Assembly: GCA_025403435.1 (NCBI GenBank)
Contig: CM046333.1
Span: 34,555,521 to 34,619,520, forward strand
Reading direction: 5' to 3'
From: Artocarpus heterophyllus
Lineage: Eukaryota; Streptophyta; Magnoliopsida; Rosales; Moraceae
DNA: 64,000 nt
In this document: one piece after another, positions 13,701 through 23,901 of the stretch
How positions within the stretch are numbered: the first letter of the stretch is position 1
Layout: every line of letters begins with the position of its first letter
The notes under the pieces: model-generated
What the model was told of the DNA's origin: nothing
The model's input: the letters and a program-made list of their open reading frames with translations, nothing else
Databases searched by the model: none
Made by a program: the position numbers and the translations under genes

Positions 13701-14844
13701 AATACCCTAAAAAATGTGTTTTGTGTGTTTTTGTATTTGTTTTTTCTTTTTTTTTTTGAAACTTCTAATTTTTCCTCTTTTAATTTAGTCATTTAAAAAA
13801 AATAAACTTTTAACTGAGTTAAGGTATAAATTTGTGCATTAAATATAATATGAACATATACATTTGATGAGATCAAAAATTGAAAGTATAATTTTTAAAT
13901 TAACTTAAAACAAAAAATATTAAAAATAAATATATGTTTTTTTAGTATTAGCAGTACGGTTCAAACAAAAAACTTTTAACAAAAAATCTAGTATGTTTGA
14001 CAATATTAGTTTTAATCCAAACTTTTAGTTGTTATAATGTAAAGATTTCACACATTACAGTGTTAAAAAAAATAAAGTATAACATAAAACTTTTATATGC
14101 GATAATATTTTAAATAAAATTGATTTAAACTATTGGTTCAAATCATACTTTTTCAAACACTCTTATCGATATTTTCATTAAAAAAACATAGAAAACAATA
14201 GTTCTTTTCCTTTCATTGCTGGAAAGATAAAACAACATAGTACATCGGTAAATTTCGCAATCAGTCATGTCACAAAATCCATCAACGCATGGGATATCGA
14301 CACGTACTGAATTACATTTATCTCACCTACGACATACAGAGAACTGAGAAGAGCTTAACTTGAACCTACGACCAAGAGCACGTACACATCATGATTCACG
14401 AGTGAAAGTACGTAACAGCAATTTCATATATTTTAACATATATATATATATATATATCACAAGTGAGGGTACGTAACTGCAGTTACATATATTTTAACAG
14501 ACATATATATACAGATAAGAATAAGTTTCGTGTGTTTTTTAATTGTCTGAAATGTTTTTTCCTTTGAGAAAAGGTTTTTTTTTTTAATTTTTTATTAATA
14601 TGCTTAATATACTCATGCATAATCTATCCTTTTTTAACTTATATATATATATATATATAAAACTTTTGCAACATCTTCCTACTTGTTTGAATTTAAGTGC
14701 GGACATACGGATTCATCACAAGAGTTACTATTAAACGCGTCTGCATATTATGAAAGTGATGTAACACTGCACAAGCGACAAGAGGTACATAAATGTCATA
14801 ATATCTATATATATATATGTATATATAAGTATGCATATATATAG
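10700..14844. other. AT-rich intergenic DNA, no gene seen
   Basis: No supportable gene. The short frames lack codon structure and family motifs. Visible features are inverted and direct GTTTAAAC-like repeats at about 12720-13060 (possible small DNA transposon), a diverged direct duplication of about 44 bp at 14397-14440 and 14458-14502 (GTACGTAAC plus ATATATTTTAACA), and AT dinucleotide runs near 14437 and 14641. Confidence 0.55.
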
Positions 14845-15322
14845 CTAAGCAGCATTCATGGGCAAGGCATGTTTGGAAGATTGCTTCCAGGCAATGAAGT
14901 TTTGGAGGGTAGTAGGGTCAGCTCTGTAATACTGGCTGGTGAATTGAAGCAATTCGGACCATGTGAAGTCAGGGTACTTTCTTGTTTCTTCGTCCAACAC
15001 AAGTTCGTGCGGAGGCCTCACCACTTTGTCTTCTTTTGGGCACAGAAAAAACACCATCGATTTCCTGTTCTCCTCTCTGTTCACCACTACCCTATGCAGA
15101 CAACTCTTGTATATCCCGTTCGATAGCGCCTACACATGTTAAACACGCCAAATTCAAACTGCAACTTCACTGTCTTTATATCATATATATATATATCTAT
15201 GCATTTATAATCATATATGTTGTACATTGAGTGATCATATCCTTCGTATATATACGCAGGTATAGCACTACATATAGATAAAAGTGTCTTGAACATGAAT
15301 GTGCGTGTTTGTGTTTATAGTG

Positions 15323-15364
<42 letters not shown>

Positions 15365-17400
15365 TATATAACATATTATAGTGCATTATGCAAACAGATT
15401 AATTAGTGGTAGGAGAGTCTTTCGTTTAATGACATTTGGCGCAACAAATATGCTCTCTTAAATAATATCTAAAGGCACTGAAGAACAAATAATGTACTTA
15501 AAATGATTAGTCACAATCAATACCATTAAGTTACAGTTGAACTAGAAATGTGTTAGTTATTAATTATTACGGTTTTCAACATTTTTATTCTATTGTGACC
15601 AAAAGGATGTACTAATCTTGAAAAGCCTCTCTCTTATATGTTTTTGAAATTACCGTTTTAAATATTACCTTTTTTATGGAATAAAAATAGATAACGAGAA
15701 GAAGCAACTCACATCAAGATGCAAACATAATAGTATAGTATAGCATTTTGGAAGGTAATAGTTAAATGTTACGTACCACAAAGGTATCTCCTATGTTGAT
15801 GACAAATGCATCTTGAACAGGCTGAACGGAATTCCACTTTCTGTTCTGGAAGACTTCAAGACCTCCTACTTGGTCCTGGTGAAGTATGGTTATGGAGGTC
15901 GGATCGCAGTGGGCCCCGACGCCGAGGGTGAGGTCGGGCTGCGAGCAAGACGGGTAGTAGTTGATCCTGACGATTGAGTGAGCATCTTCAAAGAATTTCT
16001 TGTAATGCATTCGATCAACTCCCAAGCTTATCGCCAGTAGTTCCGTTAGCTTCAGACAAAGCCACATCATGGCTTCAGAGTACCGTTGGTACACCATCCT
16101 ACATGTACAAATAAAAATCGATTATATTTACTTCCCTTATTGAAAAAAAAAAAAAAGTATCATACCCACATTTCAAGATGGTCTGACACACATATACATA
16201 CATTATTGTTCGTTGTCAAAATATGCAAGTCAAACAATTAATTATAATGGTGTTTGGTATTTTTTGTTGAAACTCATGTTTTCAACGTTTGTAAATAATA
16301 TAACAGTCTCACCTACTTTACTCCTAAAGAAAAAATGAGCTAATTATAATGTTTTCTAATTTATTTCTCAAACAAAATTATAAACGTACAGGAGGAATAG
16401 GAAGAGGAAGATTATTTGAGTGGCTATCATAGATTTTTTTTTTTTTTATTTATAGAGATTTACAACCCAAAGCTTAAATTCCTTTTTTTTTTTCTTTAAT
16501 AAAAATGGAGATAGGTGAACAACCAAAGTTCAGTCCATGACTTGCTATCTTCTATTTGTTGAGAATTTTTCAGTTTTATCCTACAATACTATTTGAAATT
16601 GTTATTCTATTTTCTAACAATTCAGACAAGTTTTTTTTTTTTTGGCTTTTTAATATAGCAAAAAAAAAAAAAAAAAAAAGAGATGCATATATATTTCAAA
16701 TGTTTGAACGTTTGAAATTTTTTGTCACAATGTTTTTTGAATAAATAATTTCTTATTAAATTTTGTGTCCTAATCTATTAGTCAGAATACTATTAGAAAA
16801 AAGTAGTTTTAATTAAACAATATTATTACCATATATAGTAATCTTATGATTATGCTATACTATAGTAAATATAGTATGATCTTACCCCTTCTGCTCAAAA
16901 TCCTTCCCTAGAGTGGAGGTAAAGTAGTCTTTGACAACAGGAACCGAGCTATTTTCATGGAAGAACGTCAGCGTCTCCTTCCACGGCAGTTTCGCGCAGA
17001 AGCGCTCAGAGTGGGCGGCGGAGTAGCCGGCCACGCAGCCGGGACGCCTGGAAGCCCTAATCTTCTCGCTAGCGGGGAGCTTAAAGAAAGACTCCAGGTG
17101 TTCATGAGCGAGGTTGATGAGACTCGAATCAATTCCATGGTTGATCACTTGGAAGAAGCCATGGCTCGTGCAGGCTTCTCGGATTAGCTCGGCGGCCTGA
17201 GTTGCTGCCGCCACATCGCCGTTGAGGAAGCCCTCAAGGTCCACCAGCGGCTCGTTGAGAACCCCTTTTGTTCCACTCGACGGCAAGTCTTCCTCTGGCC
17301 AAATGAAGCCTCTGGGGACATGTGTTTGTTTCTGGAGATAAGATGAGTCGAAAATTACTTGAGAAACCTTGGAAGAATCCATTGGAAGTTTGGAACTCAT
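14845..17400 (-). CDS. GA20ox: Gibberellin 20-oxidase (2-oxoglutarate/Fe(II) dioxygenase)
   Basis: Three exons (17400-16886, 16098-15777, 15129-14845) join in frame with GT/AG junctions to 373 residues, the normal size for this family. The enzyme oxidises C-20 of GA12/GA53-type precursors to C19 gibberellins in the cytosol, a key control step for growth. Diagnostic motifs are LPWKET at 138-143 and NYYPSCSQP at 218-226. The iron ligands are His235, Asp237 and His291, and the 2-oxoglutarate-binding Arg-x-Ser is at 301-303. The N-terminal DIOX_N region has the usual HVPRGFIWP segment near 27. LPWKET and NYYPxCxxP separate it from GA3-oxidases and C19 GA2-oxidases. Introns are 787 and 647 bp, and the two-intron layout is typical. 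No damage is seen, so the gene is probably functional. Confidence 0.95.
15321..15364. repeat. Compound (CT)n(AT)n microsatellite in GA20ox intron 2
   Basis: A CT dinucleotide run is followed directly by an AT run inside the second intron of the gibberellin 20-oxidase. It is a simple-sequence repeat with no coding effect expected. Confidence 0.85.
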
Positions 17401-17490
17401 AATAATATTGCTTTGTTTAGTAGTTCCTATAGCGGAAACAGGAATTTTTTTGTATGTTGTGGCACGAACGAGAGAGATAATCCTAGGGTT

Positions 17491-17498
17491 TTATATAG
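17491..17498 (-). promoter_or_regulatory. Probable TATA box of the gibberellin 20-oxidase
   Basis: On the minus strand CTATATAAAA lies about 90 bp upstream of the ATG at 17400, the expected place for a TATA box with a leader of roughly 60 nt. It is the only good match in the proximal upstream region. The transcription start is inferred, not seen. Confidence 0.55.
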
Positions 17499-17689
17499 AG
17501 ACATTTTTTTTCTAAAGGGTTATAGAGATATTTTCTAGCTAGTTGAGTAAAGGGGACAAAAAATTATTGAAAAAGTAAAGGAAAAAAAGAATGAAAACAG
17601 TGTGCATAAGCAGTGATGCAGCCAATAATGGGTGGCTTCATATATATTTATATATGTATATTAGACTTAAAATTTTAGGATTTTTTTGT

Positions 17690-18115
17690 TTTCCTAGACT
17701 ACAAGTTTTATCCACATTCTTATAATTATTTTTCACCTTTTTAAGGATTTACTCAACTTTGTTTCTTTCAACTATAAATTTTATCCAGATTCTTATCTTT
17801 TTTTTTTCTTTTTTATCTTTTTAAGGATCACCAGGGTAAGACGGCCAATACAATTCTTTCTGATTATTGCCTTTCGAAATTAATCCCTTGTGAATTTTCT
17901 GACCTTTTTTTCGCCTTTTTAAGGAGATCACTTAGATTTAGCCAAGTTCTTTCTAAATTATTGCCTTTTAAAATTAATCCTGTATCATTTTTTTAATCAT
18001 TTCTCACCTTTTTAAGAAGATTATCTGGATTTTTACCTTGGCTAACGAAGTGTTTTTCAAATTTGTCTTTCAAAATTAATCCCATGTCAATTTCCTATTT
18101 GTTTTTCGCCTTTTT
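17690..18115. repeat. Left part of a ~105-bp tandem repeat array
   Basis: Four or so diverged units share CACCTTTTTAAGGAGATCA, TTACCTTGGCTAAC, AAGTTCTTTC and TTTCAAAATTAATCCC. The array stops at the CACTA terminus at 18116 and resumes at 22684. Removing the transposon and one TTT copy restores the unit motif CGCCTTTTTAAGGAGATC, so the array is older than the insertion. Confidence 0.75.
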
Positions 18116-18139
18116 CACTACAAGAAATTTTAAATTAGA

Positions 18140-18480
18140 CGACTTTTATTTAACAACCGTTTCTTAAAAACAGTCATGGTAAGGTGAGAAAAGCGTAGCG
18201 AGTTACACCCGCGAAAGCGAAGACCGTTGTGGAGGGGGGCGGGAGCTAAAAAACCGTCGTGAAATACATAAGCTTTCCACGATGGTTTTGTGAAAAACCA
18301 TCGCTGGAAGCTCCTTGATTCTACTACGGTTTTTTAGAAAACCATCGTGGAATATCGAGCTACCACGATGGTTTTTCGTAAACCTGTCGTGGAAGCTTAT
18401 GTATTTCACGACAGTTTTTTAAAAACCGTCGTGGTAGCTAATACATTCCACGATGATGTTTTAATAAAATCGTCATGGTA
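18140..18480. repeat. Left subterminal repeat array of the CACTA element
   Basis: Repeated inverted and direct copies of the core CCACGA(C/T)GGTTTT and its complement, about every 30-40 bp. Adjacent inverted copies could fold into long hairpins. These arrays are where CACTA transposition proteins bind. Confidence 0.8.
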
Positions 18481-18900
18481 TCTTACTTAAAACCACTTTT
18501 CCACCTCAACATTCAGACACAATTCAAAAACTCGCTTCTCAAATACAAACACAAACCCATCCAAATCAGCTGTCGTTGTCCCTTTCTGCCTCCACACTAC
18601 CTAATCTCATCCCAAATTGTAAGTTTTTGTTAGAAATTGATAAATTGTTATTGATTGTGTTTTATAATTAATTTGAAATTGATAAATAGTTGTTGATTTT
18701 GTTGTTTTATTCCGTGAAATTTGTATTGTAGATTATGGGTATGATTTCTTTATTTTATAAGGAGTATGTGTAACTTGTTTTATGATAGGTGATGTTTTTG
18801 TTTTATGATGAATTAATATATATAGGTGGGTATATATAGATTGTGAAATTAATTTTAATTGAATATTTGCTACTTATTATTTCAATTTAGGTATTGCAAA

Positions 18901-21051
18901 ATGGATAGGAAATAGATGTGGGATTTTCGATTGTCTAGAGAGTATGTGAATAGTGTGGAAGAGTTCTTGGATTTTGCCAAAAGTCATGCCAATGGTGATA
19001 AAATTTGGTGTCCTTGTGTTCAATGTGGAAACCATATATTGCATCCAATTCCAATTGTTAGAGGACATTTATTTCGAAATGGAATTGTAAGTAGTTATCA
19101 AACGTGGCATTTTCATGGCGAGTATAATTTCAATCCAACTTTACTAAGTAAAGAAAAGCAAGCTATTGTGGATGATAATATAGATGATCAAGACAATATA
19201 GTTGACATGGTCAATGATTTAGAAGAATACTTTGTCCACCGTTCAGATTTATTTGAGACAATGTTGAATGATGCAGAGACACCCGTGTATGAGGGGTGTA
19301 TCAATTTCACTAAATTGTCTACTTTAGTTGGATTATGGAATTTGAAAGCATCAAATGGGTGGTTAAATTCTAGTTTCACAAAGCTGTTGGAATTTTTAGG
19401 AAGGCTTTTACTAGAGGATAATAAATTACCAACTAGTATGTATGAGGCTAAGAAGACTTTGAGCACTTTGGGAATGAATTATGAGAAAATTCATGCTTGT
19501 GAAAATGATTGTGTTCTCTATAGGTATGCATATGAGGCCGAGAATAATTGTCCAGTTTGTCAACAAGCAAGGTGGAAGAAAGGACAGGAGCCAAAAGACG
19601 GCAAGAATGGAGTGCCAAAAAAAGTGTTGTAGTTCATTCCACCGGTACCACGTTTGAGACGTTTATTCGGAAACCCATAACATACCAAGAATTTGACATG
19701 GCATCATGACAAACGAGTGGATGATGGTATGCTTAGACACTCGGTGGATTCACCACAATGGAAGACTTTTGAAGCCAATCATCTTAACTTTAGTGCGGAT
19801 CCAAGAACATACATTTCGATTTGTCGACGGATGGAATGAACCCATATGGTAAGATGAGTAGCAGGCATAACACTTGGTCCGTAATACTTGTTAACTATAA
19901 TCTCCCTCTAAAGTTGTGCATGAAGCAAAAGTTTTTAATGTTGTCTTTATTCATTTTGGGTCCTTACCAACCAGGCAATGACATTGATGTATACTTGACA
20001 CCGTTAATCGATGACCTAAAAAAGTTGTAGGAAAATAGAGTTGAAGTTAGAGATGCTTACCGAAAAGAGATTTTTAATGGTAAAAAATATAAGAGTCGTA
20101 TTAGGTAAGAGAAAGCAAGGTAAAGACGAGCCGCCAAATGATGGATCATGGAAAAAAAGATCAATCTTCTTTGATCTTCCCTACTGAAAGACACTTTTTG
20201 TTCGTCATTGCTTGGATGTTATACATATTGAGAAAAACGTTTGTGAATCTATAGTCGGCACGTTGCTTGACATTCTAGGCACGACTAAGGATGGTGAAAA
20301 AGCTCGGTTGGATCTCATGAAAATAGAGATTAGGCCTAATTTGTTTCTCGAGAACGGTACTTACTCACCTTCGGCAAAGCACACGTTATCTAGAGCAGAA
20401 AAGAGAAAGCTCTATGAATGGCTTGCTTCATTAAAAGTGCTGAATGGGTATTTTTTGAATTTCAAAAAGTTGGTGTCAGTGAAGGAATTGGAACTTATTG
20501 GCATGAAAACACACGATTGTCATGTGTTGATGCAGCAATTACTACCACTTGTTTTGCAGGGAATTCTAACAAAGGATGTGAGATTTGCAATTTCCAAGTT
20601 GTGCATGTTCTTCAATTCAATATGTTTGAAGGTCATTGATCCACTTGTGCTAGATTCACTGAAATCAGAGTTGGTGCAAACATTATGCATGCTTGAAAAG
20701 TATTTTCCACCGGTATTTTTTGACATCATGATTCATTTAACGGTGTACTTAGTACATGAAGTTAAGTTATGCGGACTAGTGTATTTGATATGGATGTACC
20801 CATTTGAAAGATATATGAAGGTTTTGAAGGGCTATGTGAAGAATCGAAATAGGCCAGAGGGATGTATTGTGGAAAGTTACATAGCTGAGGAATCAGTTGA
20901 ATTTTGCTCCAAGTACCTATCTAATGTGGACACAATTGGAGCGCGAAAGACTATAAACATTGAGGCTAGGGGACTATCTACGGGCAATCTTTCATTAGTA
21001 ATTCAAGAGGAGTGGGAGCAAGCTTGTCTTTATGTCTTTGCACAATGCTAA
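18901..21051 (+). pseudogene. CACTA TNP2-type transposase, inactivated
   Basis: The frame starts at ATG 18901 and shows the plant transposase-associated N-terminal domain (CPCVQCGN cysteine pair near 19012) up to about 19630. Next come TNP2/Transposase_21 blocks: LTWHHDKRVDDGMLRHSVDS near 19695, DGMNPYGKMSS near 19830, and NDIDVYLTPLIDDLKKL up to 20030. The region at 20206-21051 carries HCLDVIHIEKNVCESI and a DUF4218-like C-terminal part (PFERYMKVLKGYVKN, VESYIAEE). In-frame stops sit at 18913, 19630, 20028 and 20185, each where the family normally has Trp. There is also a stop near 19676 and a frameshift near 19820. It cannot give a full transposase. Domain names are from memory of the family and were not searched. 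Confidence 0.85.
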
Positions 21052-21299
21052 TGAAGTGGGGCCTTTCATTGAGGTGCACATGAACGAATTAAAAAAAGCA
21101 TACCCAAAAAGAGAAAATTCTAGGCATGTTTTATGTGGGGTATGAAGACGTTTACTACTTCATCAACTTTGATAAAATCGGGGCAAACTGTATCTTGGTA
21201 TACCTCAGGTAATAACTCCATCCTTATTTCATATTTTTAAAATATAGGTAAAGTTGTAAGGTGCTTTCAAATAATTGATTGTATTTTTTTCTATTGTAG

Positions 21300-21860
21300 T
21301 TTTTTGGCAGAATATTGTGAACTTCAAGGCTTGGCGCAAAATTTTGGCTTCATATCTCCGGCCACTGTTTCAAGTGCTGCAAGAGACTACAGAGTGATCG
21401 TAGAGAGCGTGCCACATCACTCATCCACCTATTAGCTCAAGCACCGAGAGGGAAATTATTCTTCCTGCCATACAATGTTAGAGAACATTAGATGTTGGGA
21501 CTTATTTCGCCATGGGAGGACCAAATATAATGGTTTGACCCCTTTGGACACCCACCACGTGAGAATTTTGTATCAGTCACAAGATTATAAGTATTAATAT
21601 TCTCTTATAAATTTAAATTAAATGTTTTTAGTCCCACATATTGGTATCATCTATTAATTCATTTAAACATGACATATTGTTAGGGAACTTAACGATTAAA
21701 AGCTTCAAGCGGGAAGTGGTGTCACAAACCGACCGAACAGAACGCTATATTCCAAACGTAAGCGTCCAAGACAACAAGGAAACGTAGAATATGATTTTTT
21801 TTATTCTACGTTTCATGCGGAATATAATTACAAGTGGTATACAAGCCTTTGAAAAAAAAG
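21300..21860 (+). pseudogene. Ulp1/C48-like protease domain of the CACTA element, inactivated
   Basis: Broken exons encode a segment equivalent to the His-containing core of plant CACTA C48 domains (about 21415-21590) and, after an intron, the RPRQQGNVE stretch near 21760 that precedes the catalytic Cys. The expected Cys-Gly pair reads Tyr-Asp (TAT GAT), so the nucleophile is lost. Stops interrupt the first exon. A related copy in the small element at 57893-59213 keeps Cys-Gly. Confidence 0.6.
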
Positions 21861-22129
21861 ATTTTTATATACATATGGATATACATGAAGTTAGATTAGA
21901 GTGGGTACAATTTGTAAATAGGTATGTGCTCTTTAGATAGATAGATGAAAATAGTAGATAAACAATTGCTCAAAATAACTCAAATGTAAGTAATCTTGTA
22001 AATACCTAGTAATTTCAATATACTCTAATTTTTGTATGCAATCAAGGCCTTGCTGTAATGGATAATAACACACTGGACTAGCCATCCCATGGGAAATAAA
22101 AAATTTTTGGGGATTTTTTTTTTGGGAAA

Positions 22130-22670
22130 TACTAAGTTTTCACGACGGTTTTTCATGAAGCCGTTGTGGAAACTAAAGGATTCCACGAGGGTTTTATGGT
22201 AAACCGTCATAGAATCCTGATTTTCCACAACGGTTTTTCATGAAACCGTCATGGAAACTTGAGGATTTCATGACAGTTTACCATAAAACCGTCGTGGAAT
22301 CCTTGAGTTTCAACAACGGTTTCAAGAGAAACCGTCACGAAAACTCGAGGATTCCACGACGGTTTTATGTACTATGAAACCGTCGTGGATACGATGGTTT
22401 CATAAAAAACGATCGTGGAAACCTAAGGATTCTACGACGGTTTCTTGGAAAACGATCGTGGAATCCTTAGGTTTCCACGACAGTTTTTCATGAAACCGTC
22501 GTGGAAAATGACCCCATTTTACCCCTGCTCGCGTCAATTTTCTTATTACATGACGGTAAAAAAACGTCGTGAAAACTTCATGTTGTACCACGACTGAAGT
22601 TTTCACGATAGTTTTTTGATTGTCGTGAAATTTTTCCACGACGGTTATATAAACCGTCGTGGAATCCACA
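22130..22670. repeat. Right subterminal repeat array of the CACTA element
   Basis: More than a dozen copies of CACGACGGTTT and its complement in alternating orientation, matching the left array. Near-palindromic pairs such as AAACCGTCGTGGAA next to TTCCACGACGG indicate strong hairpin potential. Confidence 0.85.
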
Positions 22671-22683
22671 GTTTGTAGTAGTG

Positions 22684-22980
22684 TTTAAGGAGATCACTTA
22701 GATTCTTACCTTGGCTAATAAAGTTCTTTCCAAATTATTGCCTTTTAAAATTAATCCTGTGTCATTTTTTCAATCCTTTTTTTCATGTTTTTAGGAAGAT
22801 CATTTGGATTTTTACCTTGGCTAACAAAGTTTTTTCCAGATTTGCCTTTCAAAATTAATCCCTTATCAATCTCTTGATCCTTTTTTCACCTTTTAAGGAG
22901 ATCACCTAGATTTTTATTTTGGCTAACAAAGTTCTTTCCGAATTTGCCTTTCAAAATTAATCCCATGTCAATTTTATTTT
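22684..22980. repeat. Right part of the ~105-bp tandem repeat array
   Basis: Three units start near 22684, 22789 and 22893, a spacing of about 105 bp. They carry the same AAGGAGATCAC, CTTGGCTAA and AAAATTAATCC blocks as the left part of the array. No coding content is seen. Confidence 0.75.
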
Positions 22981-23896
22981 ATTAATTCTATTCCAATAAA
23001 TTTCTTTCCATATTTTCTAGTAAGATCGATTATAACAATATTTTTTGTATAGATAAATTAAGGCAATATTGAATGGGCATCAAATCTCTTATATTATGTA
23101 AATTAACCATTGAAATCTTGTAAATGCAATTGTATCTCTCTGGCACTATGTTTTTTCATTCTTTTTTATTTTATTTAAATTAAAAAAAAGAGGATTTGAA
23201 TTCCACACCTTATGATGGAATTGGATTTAGATTTTCTAACTAGACTGCGTTTGCAACCACAACTACAACCATAACCACAGTATTTTCGTATGCAGATGCA
23301 AGAGAATAGTGTTAGTACTCTTGTTACATGGCCTTTCTATGAATTTAAAGACTGATAAAAAGATTGTTGACTAATAGTATACTGGACCGGACAAATGCAG
23401 AGAGAGGTAGCTTGGCATTTGGTATACTAGCACTGTACAAACAAAAAATTTGTATTTTCTTTCCCTAAATTGAAAAGTCCATCCACAATATTAGGCCTTT
23501 TTCTTTGTTTGCCAGTCAATATTTAGGCGTTTAATGTGGAGGGAATATTCGTGCGTTGCTGGCGAATTGAGAAACAGATGAGAGGTTACAAATTAAAAAA
23601 AAACCATTAATTAGGAATTATAGTTCACACAAAAGAGAAGAAGCCAATAATGGATCTCTAAGCATTCTTAAACGTAGGAATTATAATCTAGTAAATTAAA
23701 CTGAGTACCATATATAAAGAATTGAACAAATACTTATTTATTTATGTTATTTTTATGTGTAAATTAGATTTAAATCTTTTCACATAATAAATTCAACTCA
23801 CGACTCCGTAAAAATCGTATTCTGTTAATTCACATACAAAGAGCAAAACAAGGGTCTTATTCAATAAAAGATTTTAAGAAAATATTGAACATCAAT
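22981..23896. other. AT-rich DNA, no gene seen
   Basis: Flank between the tandem array and the gypsy element. No open frame, repeat end or RNA gene could be supported here. Confidence 0.5.
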
Positions 23897-23901
23897 GGTA
23901 G

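Larger units (their letters stand above)
18116..22683 (+). mobile_element. CACTA (En/Spm) DNA transposon, decayed
   Basis: The left end begins CACTACAAGAAATT at 18116 and the right end finishes GTAGTAGTG at 22683. The 3-bp duplication TTT lies on both sides, as expected for this superfamily. Both subterminal regions (about 18140-18480 and 22130-22670) are packed with direct and inverted copies of CCACGACGGTTT / AAACCGTCGTGG, the usual binding arrays for a TNPA-like protein. The interior carries a TNP2-type transposase and a Ulp1/C48-like region, both broken. The element lies 716 bp upstream of the gibberellin 20-oxidase ATG. Confidence 0.9.

Noticed and set aside
22130..22670. CRISPR-like regular repeats
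   Set aside because: They alternate in orientation, have irregular spacing and lie at a CACTA end. This is a plant transposon subterminal array.
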